In this document: positions 34,565-43,034 of the stretch, in pieces
How the letters are laid out: each line of letters opens with the position of its first letter
Position numbering within the stretch: position 1 is the stretch's first letter
Assembly: GCA_963715815.1 (NCBI GenBank)
Contig: OY970278.1
Span: forward strand, 1,116,001-1,180,000
Source: JAFAMS01 sp963715815
Lineage (GTDB): Bacteria; Vulcanimicrobiota; Vulcanimicrobiia; Vulcanimicrobiales; Vulcanimicrobiaceae
Length of the DNA: 64,000 nucleotides
Direction: 5' to 3'
Notes under the pieces: model-generated
The model's input: the letters and a program-made list of their open reading frames with translations, nothing else
The model's database searches: none
What the model was told of the DNA's origin: nothing
Translations under genes and position numbers: made by a program

Positions 34565-34589
34565 CGCGAGGAGGTTGCGCGCTCCGACT

Positions 34590-35897
34590 TTAGCCGGATT
34601 TGAAGATCAGCGGCGCGATGCTCTGGTAGACGGAGAGCAGCGTCAGCGCCCCGACGATGATTGCCGTGGCCCAGGCGATGATATTGAAGGTGAGGCTGTT
34701 CACGTGCTCGCCCATCAGGCTTCGCTTGTTCACCATGATCAGCATGAAGACGAGCAAGAACGGAAGCAGAATTCCGGAGACGATCTGCGAGACGAGGATG
34801 ACGCTCAGCAGCGGAATTCCCGGGAGCAGCACTAGTCCGACGCCGATCGCGATGACCGCAGCGTAAGCGGTGAAGAACACGGGCGCGTCGCGGAAGCGAT
34901 TGTCGACTCCGGATTCGAAGCCGCCCGCTTCGCAGATGTAGTATGCGGTCGAGAGCGGCAGAATCGAGGCCGTGAAGATGCCGGCGTTCAAAATGCCGAG
35001 CGCAAAAAGAACTTCTGCAAATTCCCCTGCGAGCGGTTTGAGTGCGATTGCGGCGTCCGAGGCCTGATTGATTGCAATCGGCGCCACATGCGGATGCGAT
35101 GCGTTGAAAACGAAGATCGTCGCCGCCGTGCAGAGGATCATGAAAAACGACATGAAGTCGGTTACGAAGCAGCCGAACACGACGTCGATGCGCGATAGCG
35201 CGTAATCGCGGACGCGCACGCCTTTTTCGACGATCGCGGCTTGGAGATAAAAGCACATCCACGGCGAGATCGTCGTTCCGACCAGCGCGATGACCATCCA
35301 CAAGTAGTTGGGATTGGTTTGAAACGTCGGAACGAAGAGCCCGTGCCAGACGTCGGGCCAATGCGGTTGCGATTTCAATCCCGATATGACGTACGAGAAA
35401 TACAGCGCCGACGATACGAGGAAGATGCGCTCCGTAACTTTGCGGTTGGCGCGCAGGATCAGGAAGAAGACGAGCAGCCCGACGACCGGTACTGCAATGT
35501 ATCGCGAAACGTGAAAAATTTCAGCAGCGGCTGCGACTCCGGCGAATTCTGCGGAAGTCGTGAACACGTTCGACGAGATGAACGCCAAGCCGAGAATCGC
35601 CGTCCATCGGACGCCGAAGTTCTCGCGGATGAGCCCCGATAGACCTTTGCCGGTTACCGCGCCCATGCGCGCGGCCATCTCTTGCACGACGATAAGCGCA
35701 ATTGTTATCGGGATGAGCACCCATAGAATCGCGTATCCGAATTGCGCGCCGGCTTGCGAATATGTTGCGATGCCGCCGACGTCGTTGTCGGCGCTTGCGG
35801 TGATGATGCCGGGGCCGATGATCGCGAGCAGCCCTAGAACAGCCGGTAAGAAGCCGCGCCGGCGCGAGACGCGTCCTACCGCTGCTTGTTCGGCCAC
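34590..35897 (-). CDS. NRAMP-related divalent metal transporter, Mg2+ (NRMT) type
   Basis: This is a 435-residue transporter with 11 hydrophobic helices of the NRAMP/SLC11 fold. Helix 1 reads GPGIITASADNDVGGIATYS (residues 28-47), where DNDVGG replaces the DPGN of Mn/Fe transporters. Helix 6 reads GTTISPWMCFYLQ (207-219), where SPW replaces MPH, so the methionine that favours soft metals is absent. These changes are those of NRAMP-related Mg2+ transporters, some of which are known to be under M-box control. It lies 1 base after an MgtE-like sensor protein and downstream of an M-box, which supports Mg2+ uptake. Confidence 0.85.
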   Translation of the reverse strand: MAEQAAVGRVSRRRGFLPAVLGLLAIIGPGIITASADNDVGGIATYSQAGAQFGYAILWVLIPITIALIVVQEMAARMGAVTGKGLSGLIRENFGVRWTAILGLAFISSNVFTTSAEFAGVAAAAEIFHVSRYIAVPVVGLLVFFLILRANRKVTERIFLVSSALYFSYVISGLKSQPHWPDVWHGLFVPTFQTNPNYLWMVIALVGTTISPWMCFYLQAAIVEKGVRVRDYALSRIDVVFGCFVTDFMSFFMILCTAATIFVFNASHPHVAPIAINQASDAAIALKPLAGEFAEVLFALGILNAGIFTASILPLSTAYYICEAGGFESGVDNRFRDAPVFFTAYAAVIAIGVGLVLLPGIPLLSVILVSQIVSGILLPFLLVFMLIMVNKRSLMGEHVNSLTFNIIAWATAIIVGALTLLSVYQSIAPLIFKSG

Positions 35898-35898
35898 G

Positions 35899-37194
35899 CT
35901 ATGCTACCTCGACGCGGCCCTGATGCTTGTGCTTCCGCGTGAATCTTGGAAGCTGGCGCTTCAGGCGTTCGGGGAGGATCGCATCGATCGCGTCGTCGAC
36001 CGTGACGATGCCGAGCATCACGCCCTTTTCATCCAGCACCGGACATGCCAGAAGATCGTAGCGTGCGATTGTACCGGCGACGTCTTGTGCGTTTGTATTC
36101 GTATCGACGTGCACGATGTCGCGCTCCATGACGGTGTGAATCGTGTCGGTGGGCTTTGCGAGCAAGAGATTGCGTAGCGAGAGGACGCCGAGCAGTTTCT
36201 CCGACTGGTCGAGGACGTACAAGTAGTAGATAAACTCGGTCTCGGGCGCCAGCTCCCGGATCTTGTCAATGGTTGCCGCGACCGTGCGATGCGGATAGAT
36301 CCACATGTAGTCGGTGGTCATCAAACCGCCGGCGCTGTCTTCCGCATATTCCGTCAGCTCGCGCAGCTCAACGGCGCGCTCCGGCTCCATCGCCGAGAGC
36401 AGCTCTTTCTGTTGCTCTTCGGGGAGATCGCTGAGCAGATCGGCGGCATCGTCGGAGTCCATCTCTTCGATGATGTCAGCCGCGCGTTCCGTCCCGACTT
36501 CCTCGATGATCGTTTTTTGCATGTCTGCATCGAGGTGTTCGAGCGCATCGGCGGCGGTTTCGTCGTCGAGGTGTCTTATGACGCGCGCTGCGTCGTTCGT
36601 CGAAAGATCGGTTATGATCTCGGCAAGGTCGGAGGGATGTAGTCTCGGCAGCTGGCGTTGCGAGACGGATAGCCGGACGTCCGTTGGCGAGAGATCATCG
36701 ATCGGCGCGACGTCGTTCCACGAAATCATGCGTCGAGGAATACGGTCGAAAACGGCTGCCGGAAGCCGATTGGCACCGAGCCTGCGCAGCAAACCCGAGA
36801 GACCGATATCGGCTGCAACGACGCGCAAGGTTCCGCCCGTGCGCGCGATCTCGATGTCATTGATGCGAACGAGCTTGCGGCCTTCGACGTCGACGATTTG
36901 TTTGTCGAGCAGATCCTCGACCAAATACAAGGCTTGATCTTCCGGTGGCGGCGCATCCGTCGGCGCAGCGCTCAGCGAAACACGATTCGGCTCGATGTCG
37001 ACCAGTGTGTCGCTCGGTGCAAGATAATGACCGCTTCGCGCCTTGATGATCAGCGAGTCGATCTTAGGAAACGTATCGTGCGGCTGCGTAACGACAAAAT
37101 CCGTGACGCGCCCGATCGTTATTTGTCCCCCGGGGCCGACGACGACAGCAGTCTTGCCGACGATCTCCGAGAGGAATCCTTCGTGGAATCCCAC
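35899..37194 (-). CDS. soluble PRC-barrel/MgtE_N/CBS protein without a channel domain
   Basis: This 431-residue protein has PRC-barrel-like repeats at about residues 5-75 and 88-132, an MgtE N domain at about 180-285 (HPSDLAEIITDL, MDSDDAADLLSDLPEEQQ) and a CBS pair at about 290-408 (SAGGLMTTDYMWIYPHRTV, ACPVLDEKGVMLGIVTVDDA). In MgtE these acidic cytosolic domains bind Mg2+ and close the channel. Here the five-helix channel is absent: the protein ends in a basic tail. It probably senses Mg2+ and acts on the NRMT-type transporter encoded next. GTG start with AGGAGG 9 bases upstream. Confidence 0.85.
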   Translation of the reverse strand: MGFHEGFLSEIVGKTAVVVGPGGQITIGRVTDFVVTQPHDTFPKIDSLIIKARSGHYLAPSDTLVDIEPNRVSLSAAPTDAPPPEDQALYLVEDLLDKQIVDVEGRKLVRINDIEIARTGGTLRVVAADIGLSGLLRRLGANRLPAAVFDRIPRRMISWNDVAPIDDLSPTDVRLSVSQRQLPRLHPSDLAEIITDLSTNDAARVIRHLDDETAADALEHLDADMQKTIIEEVGTERAADIIEEMDSDDAADLLSDLPEEQQKELLSAMEPERAVELRELTEYAEDSAGGLMTTDYMWIYPHRTVAATIDKIRELAPETEFIYYLYVLDQSEKLLGVLSLRNLLLAKPTDTIHTVMERDIVHVDTNTNAQDVAGTIARYDLLACPVLDEKGVMLGIVTVDDAIDAILPERLKRQLPRFTRKHKHQGRVEVA

Positions 37195-37203
37195 TGTGCT
37201 GCA

Positions 37204-37392
37204 CCTCCTCTACGTCGAGTTTTGGCACCACACGATATAGCCCATCGACTTCGCGCTTTCGCGCTACGCTCAGGACAGCCGCATTAGGTACCGCCTTGAT
37301 TCGACGGTGCCTGGTCACCCATTGGGGTCTCTCGACCTTTCCGGGCAGCGGCGTGTCTTCGTGTGGACGCCTCACCTAACGAGGAATCCTCA
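37204..37392 (-). promoter_or_regulatory. M-box (ykoK) Mg2+ riboswitch
   Basis: Read on the minus strand, the leader has the ordered M-box core: GTTAGGTGAGGC (37380-37369), CCGCTGCCCGGAAA (37351-37338), the hairpin GGTCGAGAGACC (37337-37326), CAATGGGT (37324-37317), TAATGCGGCTGTCCTGA (37286-37270) and GGTGCCAAAACTCGACG near the 3' side. Spacing and wording match the Mg2+-sensing ykoK leader. The 3' strand of the closing helix runs straight into the AGGAGG ribosome-binding site (37209-37204). CCTC of the 5' strand can pair with GAGG there, so Mg2+ binding would probably hide the site and stop translation of the sensor/transporter pair. Confidence 0.9.
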
Positions 37393-37438
37393 CTCATCTT
37401 ATGGAGCTTCGTGAGGTGCGTCAAGCCGGAGCAGCATT

Positions 37439-38230
37439 CTGGATCCGCTAACTTTCGCGATCGACTGTGCCCGCGAGGCCGGTGAGGTCCTGCTTGCGCG
37501 ATTCGCATCGGGTCTTCTTTATGAAGAGAAGTCGCGCCGCGGCGATCTCGTGACTGAAGCGGATCGTGAAAGCGAAAAACTTATCCTCGAACGCATTCGT
37601 GCTGCATCGCCCGGGGCGACGATCGTTGCGGAAGAAAGCGGCGTGCACACCGGGAGCTCCGATGAGCGTTGGTTCGTCGATCCGCTCGACGGCACGACGA
37701 ACTTTGCGCACACGTATCCGCTCTTTTGCGTCTCGATCGCATGCGAACGGCGCGGAGAGCTTGTCGCGGGCGTCGTGTACGCACCGAAGTTGGGCGAACT
37801 CTTCGCCGCGGAGTGCGGCAGCGGTGCGCGGCTATTGGCAAACGGTCAAGACGAAGTGCCGATCTCGGCCTCGAGGGTTCAGCATGTCTCCGACGCGCTG
37901 TTGTGCACGGGGTTCCCGCCCGGCGGTCTCGGAGCGAATCTTCCGTCGTTTCGAGCGCTGTCGGAAATCGCGCACGCCGTGCGGCGCGACGGAGCCGCGG
38001 CACTCGATCTGGCATTTCTCGCAGCCGGTCGCTTCGATGCGTTCTGGGAATTCGGACTTTCAGCGTGGGACGTTGCGGCGGGTACGTTGCTCGTGCGTGA
38101 AGCCGGCGGAGTCGTCACCGCGACGAACGGTGAGCCGCTCGATTATTTCGGACGCACGATTCTCGCCAGCAACGGTTCGCTGCACGATGAGATGCGCGAG
38201 CGCTTAGGACGTTTGCGAGAGTCCGGCTAA
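37439..38230 (+). CDS. inositol monophosphatase family protein (CTG start)
   Basis: This is a 263-residue Mg2+-dependent phosphatase. Motifs are VAEESG near residue 70, WFVDPLDGTTNFAHTYPLF near residue 80 and WDVAAGTLLVREAGG near residue 210. The GTG at 37550 is the first standard start, but it removes the family N-terminus (DPLTFAIDCAREAGEVLLAR), which is encoded intact upstream. The frame has a stop at 37412-37414 and no ATG, GTG or TTG after it, so CTG at 37439 with GGAG 7 bases upstream is the likely start; ATT at 37436 is an alternative. The substrate could be inositol, histidinol or another phosphate. It diverges from the M-box leader. Confidence 0.85.
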   Translation: MDPLTFAIDCAREAGEVLLARFASGLLYEEKSRRGDLVTEADRESEKLILERIRAASPGATIVAEESGVHTGSSDERWFVDPLDGTTNFAHTYPLFCVSIACERRGELVAGVVYAPKLGELFAAECGSGARLLANGQDEVPISASRVQHVSDALLCTGFPPGGLGANLPSFRALSEIAHAVRRDGAAALDLAFLAAGRFDAFWEFGLSAWDVAAGTLLVREAGGVVTATNGEPLDYFGRTILASNGSLHDEMRERLGRLRESG

Positions 38231-39580
38231 AGCGGGCATTCGTCTCGTCTTCCAATCGCCGCGGCGCAATCGAAGTGCGGTGATCAACGAGCGCACGCTC
38301 CACGATGCGATCCACGCGATCCCAATCGCGTAAAGCCCGAACTGCAGGACGTGCGTGAGCAACGCGACGATCGTAACGGCGACGAACGCGCCGATGATCC
38401 CCGTCCACATCGAGAAACGCGTATCGCCGGCGGCGCGAATCGGCGATAGCACCGCAATCGCGTACGACTTGATCGGTAGAGTCGTTAGGTGCAACGCCAG
38501 CGGCAAAGCCGCTACGTTTGCGAGCATCGGACTGAGCGTGACGAGCGCCGTTAACGGCCACGCGAGCAGCGCGAAAACCGCCCCGACGATCGTCCCGGTC
38601 AAAACCGCGAGCCGAGTAGCCTGCGAGAGAAAATCCTGCGCACCTTGCGTATCGCCAGCACCCAGACGTTGTCCGATGATGATCTGCATCGAATCACCGA
38701 ATGCGCCGGGAACCGCCCACGTTATGTCCGTCACGACGGTGAACGCCCGGAAAGCGGCAACTGCGACCGCGCCGAGGGGCGCCAGGAACGCAACGGTGAG
38801 CGCATCGGGGACGAGCAGAAGTACGAGCATCACGAATTCCGGAAGCGCCAGCAGAGTCGATGCGCGGCATAGATTGAAATCGATGTCGAGCTCTTCCAAG
38901 ATGCGATACTGCGGACGGCGCATCGTTACGATGATGCAATAGATCGCGCCAACGCATTCCGAGAGCAGCGACGAAAGACCGGCTCCGAAAAGTCCCAGCG
39001 GTACATGCGTGCCGACGCCGAGCGCGAGAACGACGAGCATCGGGATGTGCACGATGTTGATCAGGAAGAGTGCCCGCGGTGCAAGCCGTGCATCGCCGGC
39101 AGCCCCGAATGCCGCGATCGCCTGCGACCCGATCGTTATCGGAATGAGCGAAATGCAGCGCAAGATCAGATAGTGCGCGGCGGCGCCGCGAATCGGAATC
39201 CCGCCCAGCATGAGCTTCATCGTCGGCTCCGCTGCGAAGAGCGACGCGACCGCGACCACGATCGCAATGAGGACTGGCGTAACCAGCGAGGAACGCACGA
39301 TGCGGCCGAATGCGGCAACGTCGCCGCTGCCGAGAGCTTGCGCTTCCATTATCCGCGCCGCACTCGGAAACGCCCACAGGCCGATCGCAAGGATAATGAA
39401 GATGCTGGTCGCCGCGCTGATCCCGGCCAGCGCCGCGGTGCCGAGTGCGCCGACCACGATCGTGTCCGCAATGCCTAAAAATTGGTCGGCGACGAGCGCA
39501 AGTGCGTTCGGCGCGCCGAGCCGCCATAAGGCTGCCGGGACATTACGATGATCGACGATCACCTCGGTCGCAACCCGCAT
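38204..39580 (-). CDS. MATE-family efflux transporter
   Basis: The protein is 458 residues with twelve hydrophobic helices in two six-helix halves. The first half begins LWRLGAPNALALVADQFLGIADTIVVGALG and includes the family ALAGISAATSIF. The second half has VPGAFGDSMQIIIGQRLGAGD, the usual MATE GxxLGAG-like element. It would use Na+ or H+ to export cationic or other small compounds. It is convergent with the IMPase gene (27-base overlap of the 3' ends) and divergent from the M50 protease gene, with 13 bases between starts. Confidence 0.87.
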   Translation of the reverse strand: MRVATEVIVDHRNVPAALWRLGAPNALALVADQFLGIADTIVVGALGTAALAGISAATSIFIILAIGLWAFPSAARIMEAQALGSGDVAAFGRIVRSSLVTPVLIAIVVAVASLFAAEPTMKLMLGGIPIRGAAAHYLILRCISLIPITIGSQAIAAFGAAGDARLAPRALFLINIVHIPMLVVLALGVGTHVPLGLFGAGLSSLLSECVGAIYCIIVTMRRPQYRILEELDIDFNLCRASTLLALPEFVMLVLLLVPDALTVAFLAPLGAVAVAAFRAFTVVTDITWAVPGAFGDSMQIIIGQRLGAGDTQGAQDFLSQATRLAVLTGTIVGAVFALLAWPLTALVTLSPMLANVAALPLALHLTTLPIKSYAIAVLSPIRAAGDTRFSMWTGIIGAFVAVTIVALLTHVLQFGLYAIGIAWIASWSVRSLITALRLRRGDWKTRRMPALAGLSQTS

Positions 39581-39593
39581 GGGGGGCGCCTAG

Positions 39594-40706
39594 ATGCGCC
39601 GCCCGAAGCGTTGCGGCGTGAAGATTGGGCGCATCTTCGGGATCGAGATAACGGTCCACGCGACATGGCCGATCGTCTTTGCGCTGATCGCCATCTTACT
39701 CGCGACGGGGATGGGCCCTTTCGGTGCGCTTCACGTCAGTGATGCGGAGCGAATCGCACTCGCGATCTTTACGACGCTGCTGTTTTTCGTCAGCCTGCTG
39801 CTGCATGAGTTGGCGCATTCGCTCTTAGCGCGCAGCCGCGGCATCCCCGTTCGCGGCATTACACTGTGGCTCTTCGGCGGCGTCTCGCAATTCGAAGGCG
39901 ACGCGCAGAACGCGCCGACCTCAGGCTGGATATCTGCGGTCGGACCGCTGATGAGTCTCGCGCTCGCGGCGATTTTTTTCGGCCTCGCGGCGGTGCTCAC
40001 GAAGACGCCGTTCGGAATCGTATTCGGCGATCTCGCTTACGCCAACCTCATCCTCGCGATTTTCAACTTCGTACCGGCTTACCCACTCGATGGCGGCCGC
40101 GTGTTGATGGCAATCATTTGGCGAGCGACCGGAGACAAATATCGCGCAACGCGCATCGCCGTCAACGTCGGACGCTTTTTCTCATGGGCACTGATGGGAC
40201 TCGGCATTCTCCAGGTTTTCGCCGGAAGCGTGATCGGCGGATTGTGGACCTTGATGATCGGATGGTTCTTGTTGCAAAGCGGAACCGCTGAAGGTTTGCA
40301 AGCGGAAGTCAAAAAGGCGCTGGGCGGACACAGCGTCGGCGAGCTGGCGACGCAAGGGAATCCGATCGGTGCCGATGCGAGGGCCGACGTGGCGCTGCAA
40401 ACGATGTTGCGCACCAGCAGTCGCGCGCTGCCCGTCATGTTCGGCGAAAAGTTAGTTGGGATCGTCTCGCTCGACGACATCGGTAAAGTCGCGCCCGACG
40501 AGCTAAGCAAGACGTACGTTACGGCGATCATGACGCGCGAAAGCGAGCTTGCACCGGTTTCTCCCGAGACGCCCGCGACCGAAGCGCTTCAATTGCTCGC
40601 GCGCAGCGGGCACGATCAGCTACCTGTGATCGAGCGAAACGGTCAGCTAGTCGGTTTCATCACGCAAGAGAGCGTTCTGAAATGGGTTGCCGCTCATCGG
40701 AACTGA
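39594..40706 (+). CDS. site-2-protease-family (M50) membrane metalloprotease with CBS pair
   Basis: The protein is 370 residues. The zinc motif HELAH lies in LLLHELAHSLLARS near residue 72, and the second metal motif in NFVPAYPLDGGRVLM near residue 160. About six membrane helices surround these motifs. Two CBS domains occupy about residues 245-370 (LPVMFGEKLVGIVSLDDI, LPVIERNGQLVGFITQES). It has the SpoIVFB-like topology without a PDZ domain. It cuts a substrate helix within the membrane, and the CBS pair may sense adenine nucleotides. The target is unknown. ATG at 39594 follows a G-rich site. Confidence 0.88.
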   Translation: MRRPKRCGVKIGRIFGIEITVHATWPIVFALIAILLATGMGPFGALHVSDAERIALAIFTTLLFFVSLLLHELAHSLLARSRGIPVRGITLWLFGGVSQFEGDAQNAPTSGWISAVGPLMSLALAAIFFGLAAVLTKTPFGIVFGDLAYANLILAIFNFVPAYPLDGGRVLMAIIWRATGDKYRATRIAVNVGRFFSWALMGLGILQVFAGSVIGGLWTLMIGWFLLQSGTAEGLQAEVKKALGGHSVGELATQGNPIGADARADVALQTMLRTSSRALPVMFGEKLVGIVSLDDIGKVAPDELSKTYVTAIMTRESELAPVSPETPATEALQLLARSGHDQLPVIERNGQLVGFITQESVLKWVAAHRN

Positions 40707-41094
40707 CTTCAGATCCGAGAAACGTTAGCTCGACGGTCACGCCGTTTGGATCGTCGACGAAGATTTGCACGTCGCCATTGCGCGGTACGACGCGTGACTC
40801 GAAGGGGATCTTGCGTTCTTTCAAGAGAGAGCGCAGCGCAGCATAGCCGGTCATCCGGAACGATACGTGATCGATAGCGGCGCCTGCGCGCCCTTCGGCC
40901 ATGCCGTGCGCGCCGGAGTCCCGCGCGTCGGTGAGGTGAATGACGGCCTGCTCGCCCGCATACAGCCAGTAGCCGCCGAAGTTAAACGGCGGCCGTTCGC
41001 CATCGCGCAGACCGACGACGTCGACGAAGAAGTCGCGCGTTGCTTCAGGCTGCGTCGTGCGGATATTGATATGATCGAGCTTCGTTGCGGGCAT
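40660..41094 (-). CDS. VOC-family glyoxalase-like protein
   Basis: This 144-residue protein has one vicinal oxygen chelate module pair: LDHINIRTTQPEATRDFFVDVVGL at the N-terminus, then IDHVSFRMTGYAAL and FVDDPNGVTVELTFLG. Two of the usual metal-ligand positions (His in LDHIN and IDHVS, Glu in VELTF) are kept. Function is unknown; glyoxalase, fosfomycin-type transferase or dioxygenase are possible. The last 47 bases overlap the end of the M50 gene on the other strand, which is longer than most convergent overlaps here but leaves both proteins complete. Confidence 0.8.
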   Translation of the reverse strand: MPATKLDHINIRTTQPEATRDFFVDVVGLRDGERPPFNFGGYWLYAGEQAVIHLTDARDSGAHGMAEGRAGAAIDHVSFRMTGYAALRSLLKERKIPFESRVVPRNGDVQIFVDDPNGVTVELTFLGSEVSSDERQPISERSLA

Positions 41095-41130
41095 ACGGCA
41101 CCTCGTGCATAAGGGTTTCCCGGATTGGGG

Positions 41131-42498
41131 CTATTCCCATCCTCCGCGCCGGGCGCGGCCGAGCAGCATGCTGCGTGTCGCTTCCAAGATGCGCGCCACG
41201 GGCGCTCGGCGGTAATCCCACTGCGCGCGGTTCGGCGGCGCGGGGACCGTCATCGTCGCGTTGGCTTCGAAGACGAGGATCCGGCCATGTTCGTCGAGCG
41301 CAAAATCGACGCCGCCGTAGTCGAGCTCGAGCCGCGTGCGAATCGCCTGCAGCGCGCGTAGCGCCTGCGCGCCGAGCACCGATTCGGGTGAGGCAAGAAA
41401 CGCTGCGTCTTCAGCGCGGCGTTCCGGATGCTGCGACATCTCGGCGCTGAAGAAGTGAACTTTCCATTGATTTGAGATCGCGGCGTGCATCGGATAAAGC
41501 TGGCCGTCGACAATCATCATCCGGTACTTTCGGAAGAGTCCATCGGCGCTTTGCGCCGGAAGCGCTTCGATTGCAAGTAGCTTGTCGCCGGGTAAGCGCG
41601 CAAGCGCCTCGGCGACTTTGTCCGCTCGCTCGACACGAAGAAAGTGTTGACCCGAATGGAATCCGGGTGCGCGCAAGAGCAACGGCCAACCGAGGTCAGG
41701 GACGGCGCCCTCGCGCGAAAATAGTCGCGTCGCCGGGACAATGACGTCCGGGATATCGCGCAAACGTTGCGCGAGCGCCGTGCGCGCCGTAGCGAGGACG
41801 GCGTCCGGGTGATTGACGAGCGGTGCCGTGCTTCGAGCCACGATCGTGCGCGCGCGTTCGAGTGCCGCAGCGTTGCGGTCGGCGTCGCCGATCGTGTTGA
41901 AGACTGCATGATGTGGTGGCAGCTCGAGATCGTCGCCAAAGCGTTCGACGATGAGCGTTGCCATCGAGAACGTCGCATCACGCAGCCATTCGGCGGAGGT
42001 CGCGCCGAGCTGATCTTCGGACGCGAGCAGCAAGAGACGGGGAGGGTTCTCGTGCAGGGGCGCGGCGCTGATGCCGATTGCGCCGGTACCGAGCGCCGCA
42101 CGCTGATGCTGCAGCGATTCCGCGTCGTTACCTTCGATGGCATAAATGCGCGCCATTCCGAGGTGGGCGATCGCGGAATCTGGCTCGAGCGTCAGCGCGT
42201 GAAGCAGATGCGAGCGCGCTTCCTCAAACTTCTCCAGCTCGTACAGGACGATGCCGAGATTCGCGTGCGCCATCGCATCGGAGGGCGCAAGATCGACCAA
42301 GTGTTCGAGTAGCGCTCGCGCCGGTTCGCGTTCGCCCTCGCGATGCAAGATCCGCGCGAGATTGTTGTGCGCCCCGGCGTGCGCAGGATCACGTTCGATT
42401 ACATCGCGATACGCGGTTTTGGCTTCCTCGTTGCGTCCGAGACCCTCGAGTAGGAAGGCGCGACGGAACAGCAGATCCGCGAGATTCGCGTCGGTCAT
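41131..42498 (-). CDS. TPR/ATP-grasp fusion protein
   Basis: The product is 455 residues from the ATG at 42498; a GTG at 42525 is also in frame. Residues 1-130 form about four TPR units (LLFRRAFLLEGLGRNEEAKT, AHNNLARILHREGEREPA, AHANLGIVLYELEKFEEA). The remaining part is ATP-grasp-like: WPLLLRAPGFHSGQHF, then FRKYRMMIVDGQLYPMH, and the metal-binding YGGVDFALDEHGRILVFEANA with the typical D...E.N pattern. ATP-grasp enzymes join a carboxylate to an amine. The TPR part probably binds the substrate protein or a partner. I do not know the substrate, and no short peptide gene is seen next to it. Confidence 0.78.
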   Translation of the reverse strand: MTDANLADLLFRRAFLLEGLGRNEEAKTAYRDVIERDPAHAGAHNNLARILHREGEREPARALLEHLVDLAPSDAMAHANLGIVLYELEKFEEARSHLLHALTLEPDSAIAHLGMARIYAIEGNDAESLQHQRAALGTGAIGISAAPLHENPPRLLLLASEDQLGATSAEWLRDATFSMATLIVERFGDDLELPPHHAVFNTIGDADRNAAALERARTIVARSTAPLVNHPDAVLATARTALAQRLRDIPDVIVPATRLFSREGAVPDLGWPLLLRAPGFHSGQHFLRVERADKVAEALARLPGDKLLAIEALPAQSADGLFRKYRMMIVDGQLYPMHAAISNQWKVHFFSAEMSQHPERRAEDAAFLASPESVLGAQALRALQAIRTRLELDYGGVDFALDEHGRILVFEANATMTVPAPPNRAQWDYRRAPVARILEATRSMLLGRARRGGWE

Positions 42499-42548
42499 AA
42501 AAACAAAGTGCCTACCACCTGGCACTCTGACCTGCCAATAAGAAAGTC

Positions 42549-43028
42549 GTGGTGCCAGATGTCGGGTGGGTACTTGCCGGGCTAGTATTGGCGCTGGGCG
42601 TCGCTGCGATGTTGTTCATCGACGAGCGGAAGGCTGCCCTCGAGCGCTCTTTGCTTCGTGAATTGCGCGAAGTACAGATGGTCAATCAAGAGCTTTGGGA
42701 TGGACTCGGTCCGGAACGCTACAAGGAAATCGTTTCCGTCTACGTCCGGATGCGCGAAACGTATGTTCGCGCCAACTTCATCATCGATTTTTGGAACAAG
42801 GCCGGCCGCGCTTACGGAAAGCGCTGGATCAATCGCCGGCGCTTCATCCGTAAGGTCGCCGCGAAGTGCGACGGATTGTGGCGTGACTATAGCGATCTCG
42901 TCGGCTATTTGCAGCAGTGCGAGCCGCAGCGCATCGTGGGATGGCGCCGCATAGAGGCCGCGGCCATCCGCGAGCTCGCGCGCACGATGAAGCAAATCGA
43001 AAAGATCAAGACTCCCAAAGCCGCATAA
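42549..43028 (+). CDS. hypothetical single-pass membrane protein
   Basis: I do not recognise this 159-residue protein. One N-terminal membrane helix (VGWVLAGLVLALGVAAMLFI, residues 5-24) is followed by a charged, largely helical cytoplasmic or periplasmic region rich in arginine, lysine and tryptophan, such as WNKAGRAYGKRWINRRRFI. No enzyme motif is visible. The start is GTG at 42549. It is 6 bases upstream of the tartrate-dehydratase-like gene, so they may be co-transcribed, but a shared function is not evident. Confidence 0.65.
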   Translation: MVPDVGWVLAGLVLALGVAAMLFIDERKAALERSLLRELREVQMVNQELWDGLGPERYKEIVSVYVRMRETYVRANFIIDFWNKAGRAYGKRWINRRRFIRKVAAKCDGLWRDYSDLVGYLQQCEPQRIVGWRRIEAAAIRELARTMKQIEKIKTPKAA

Positions 43029-43034
43029 AAGCGC

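Noticed and set aside
42508..42525. Inverted repeat GTGCC/GGCAC between the TPR/ATP-grasp gene and the 42549 gene
   Set aside because: Only 5 base pairs and no T tract; too weak to call a terminator or operator.
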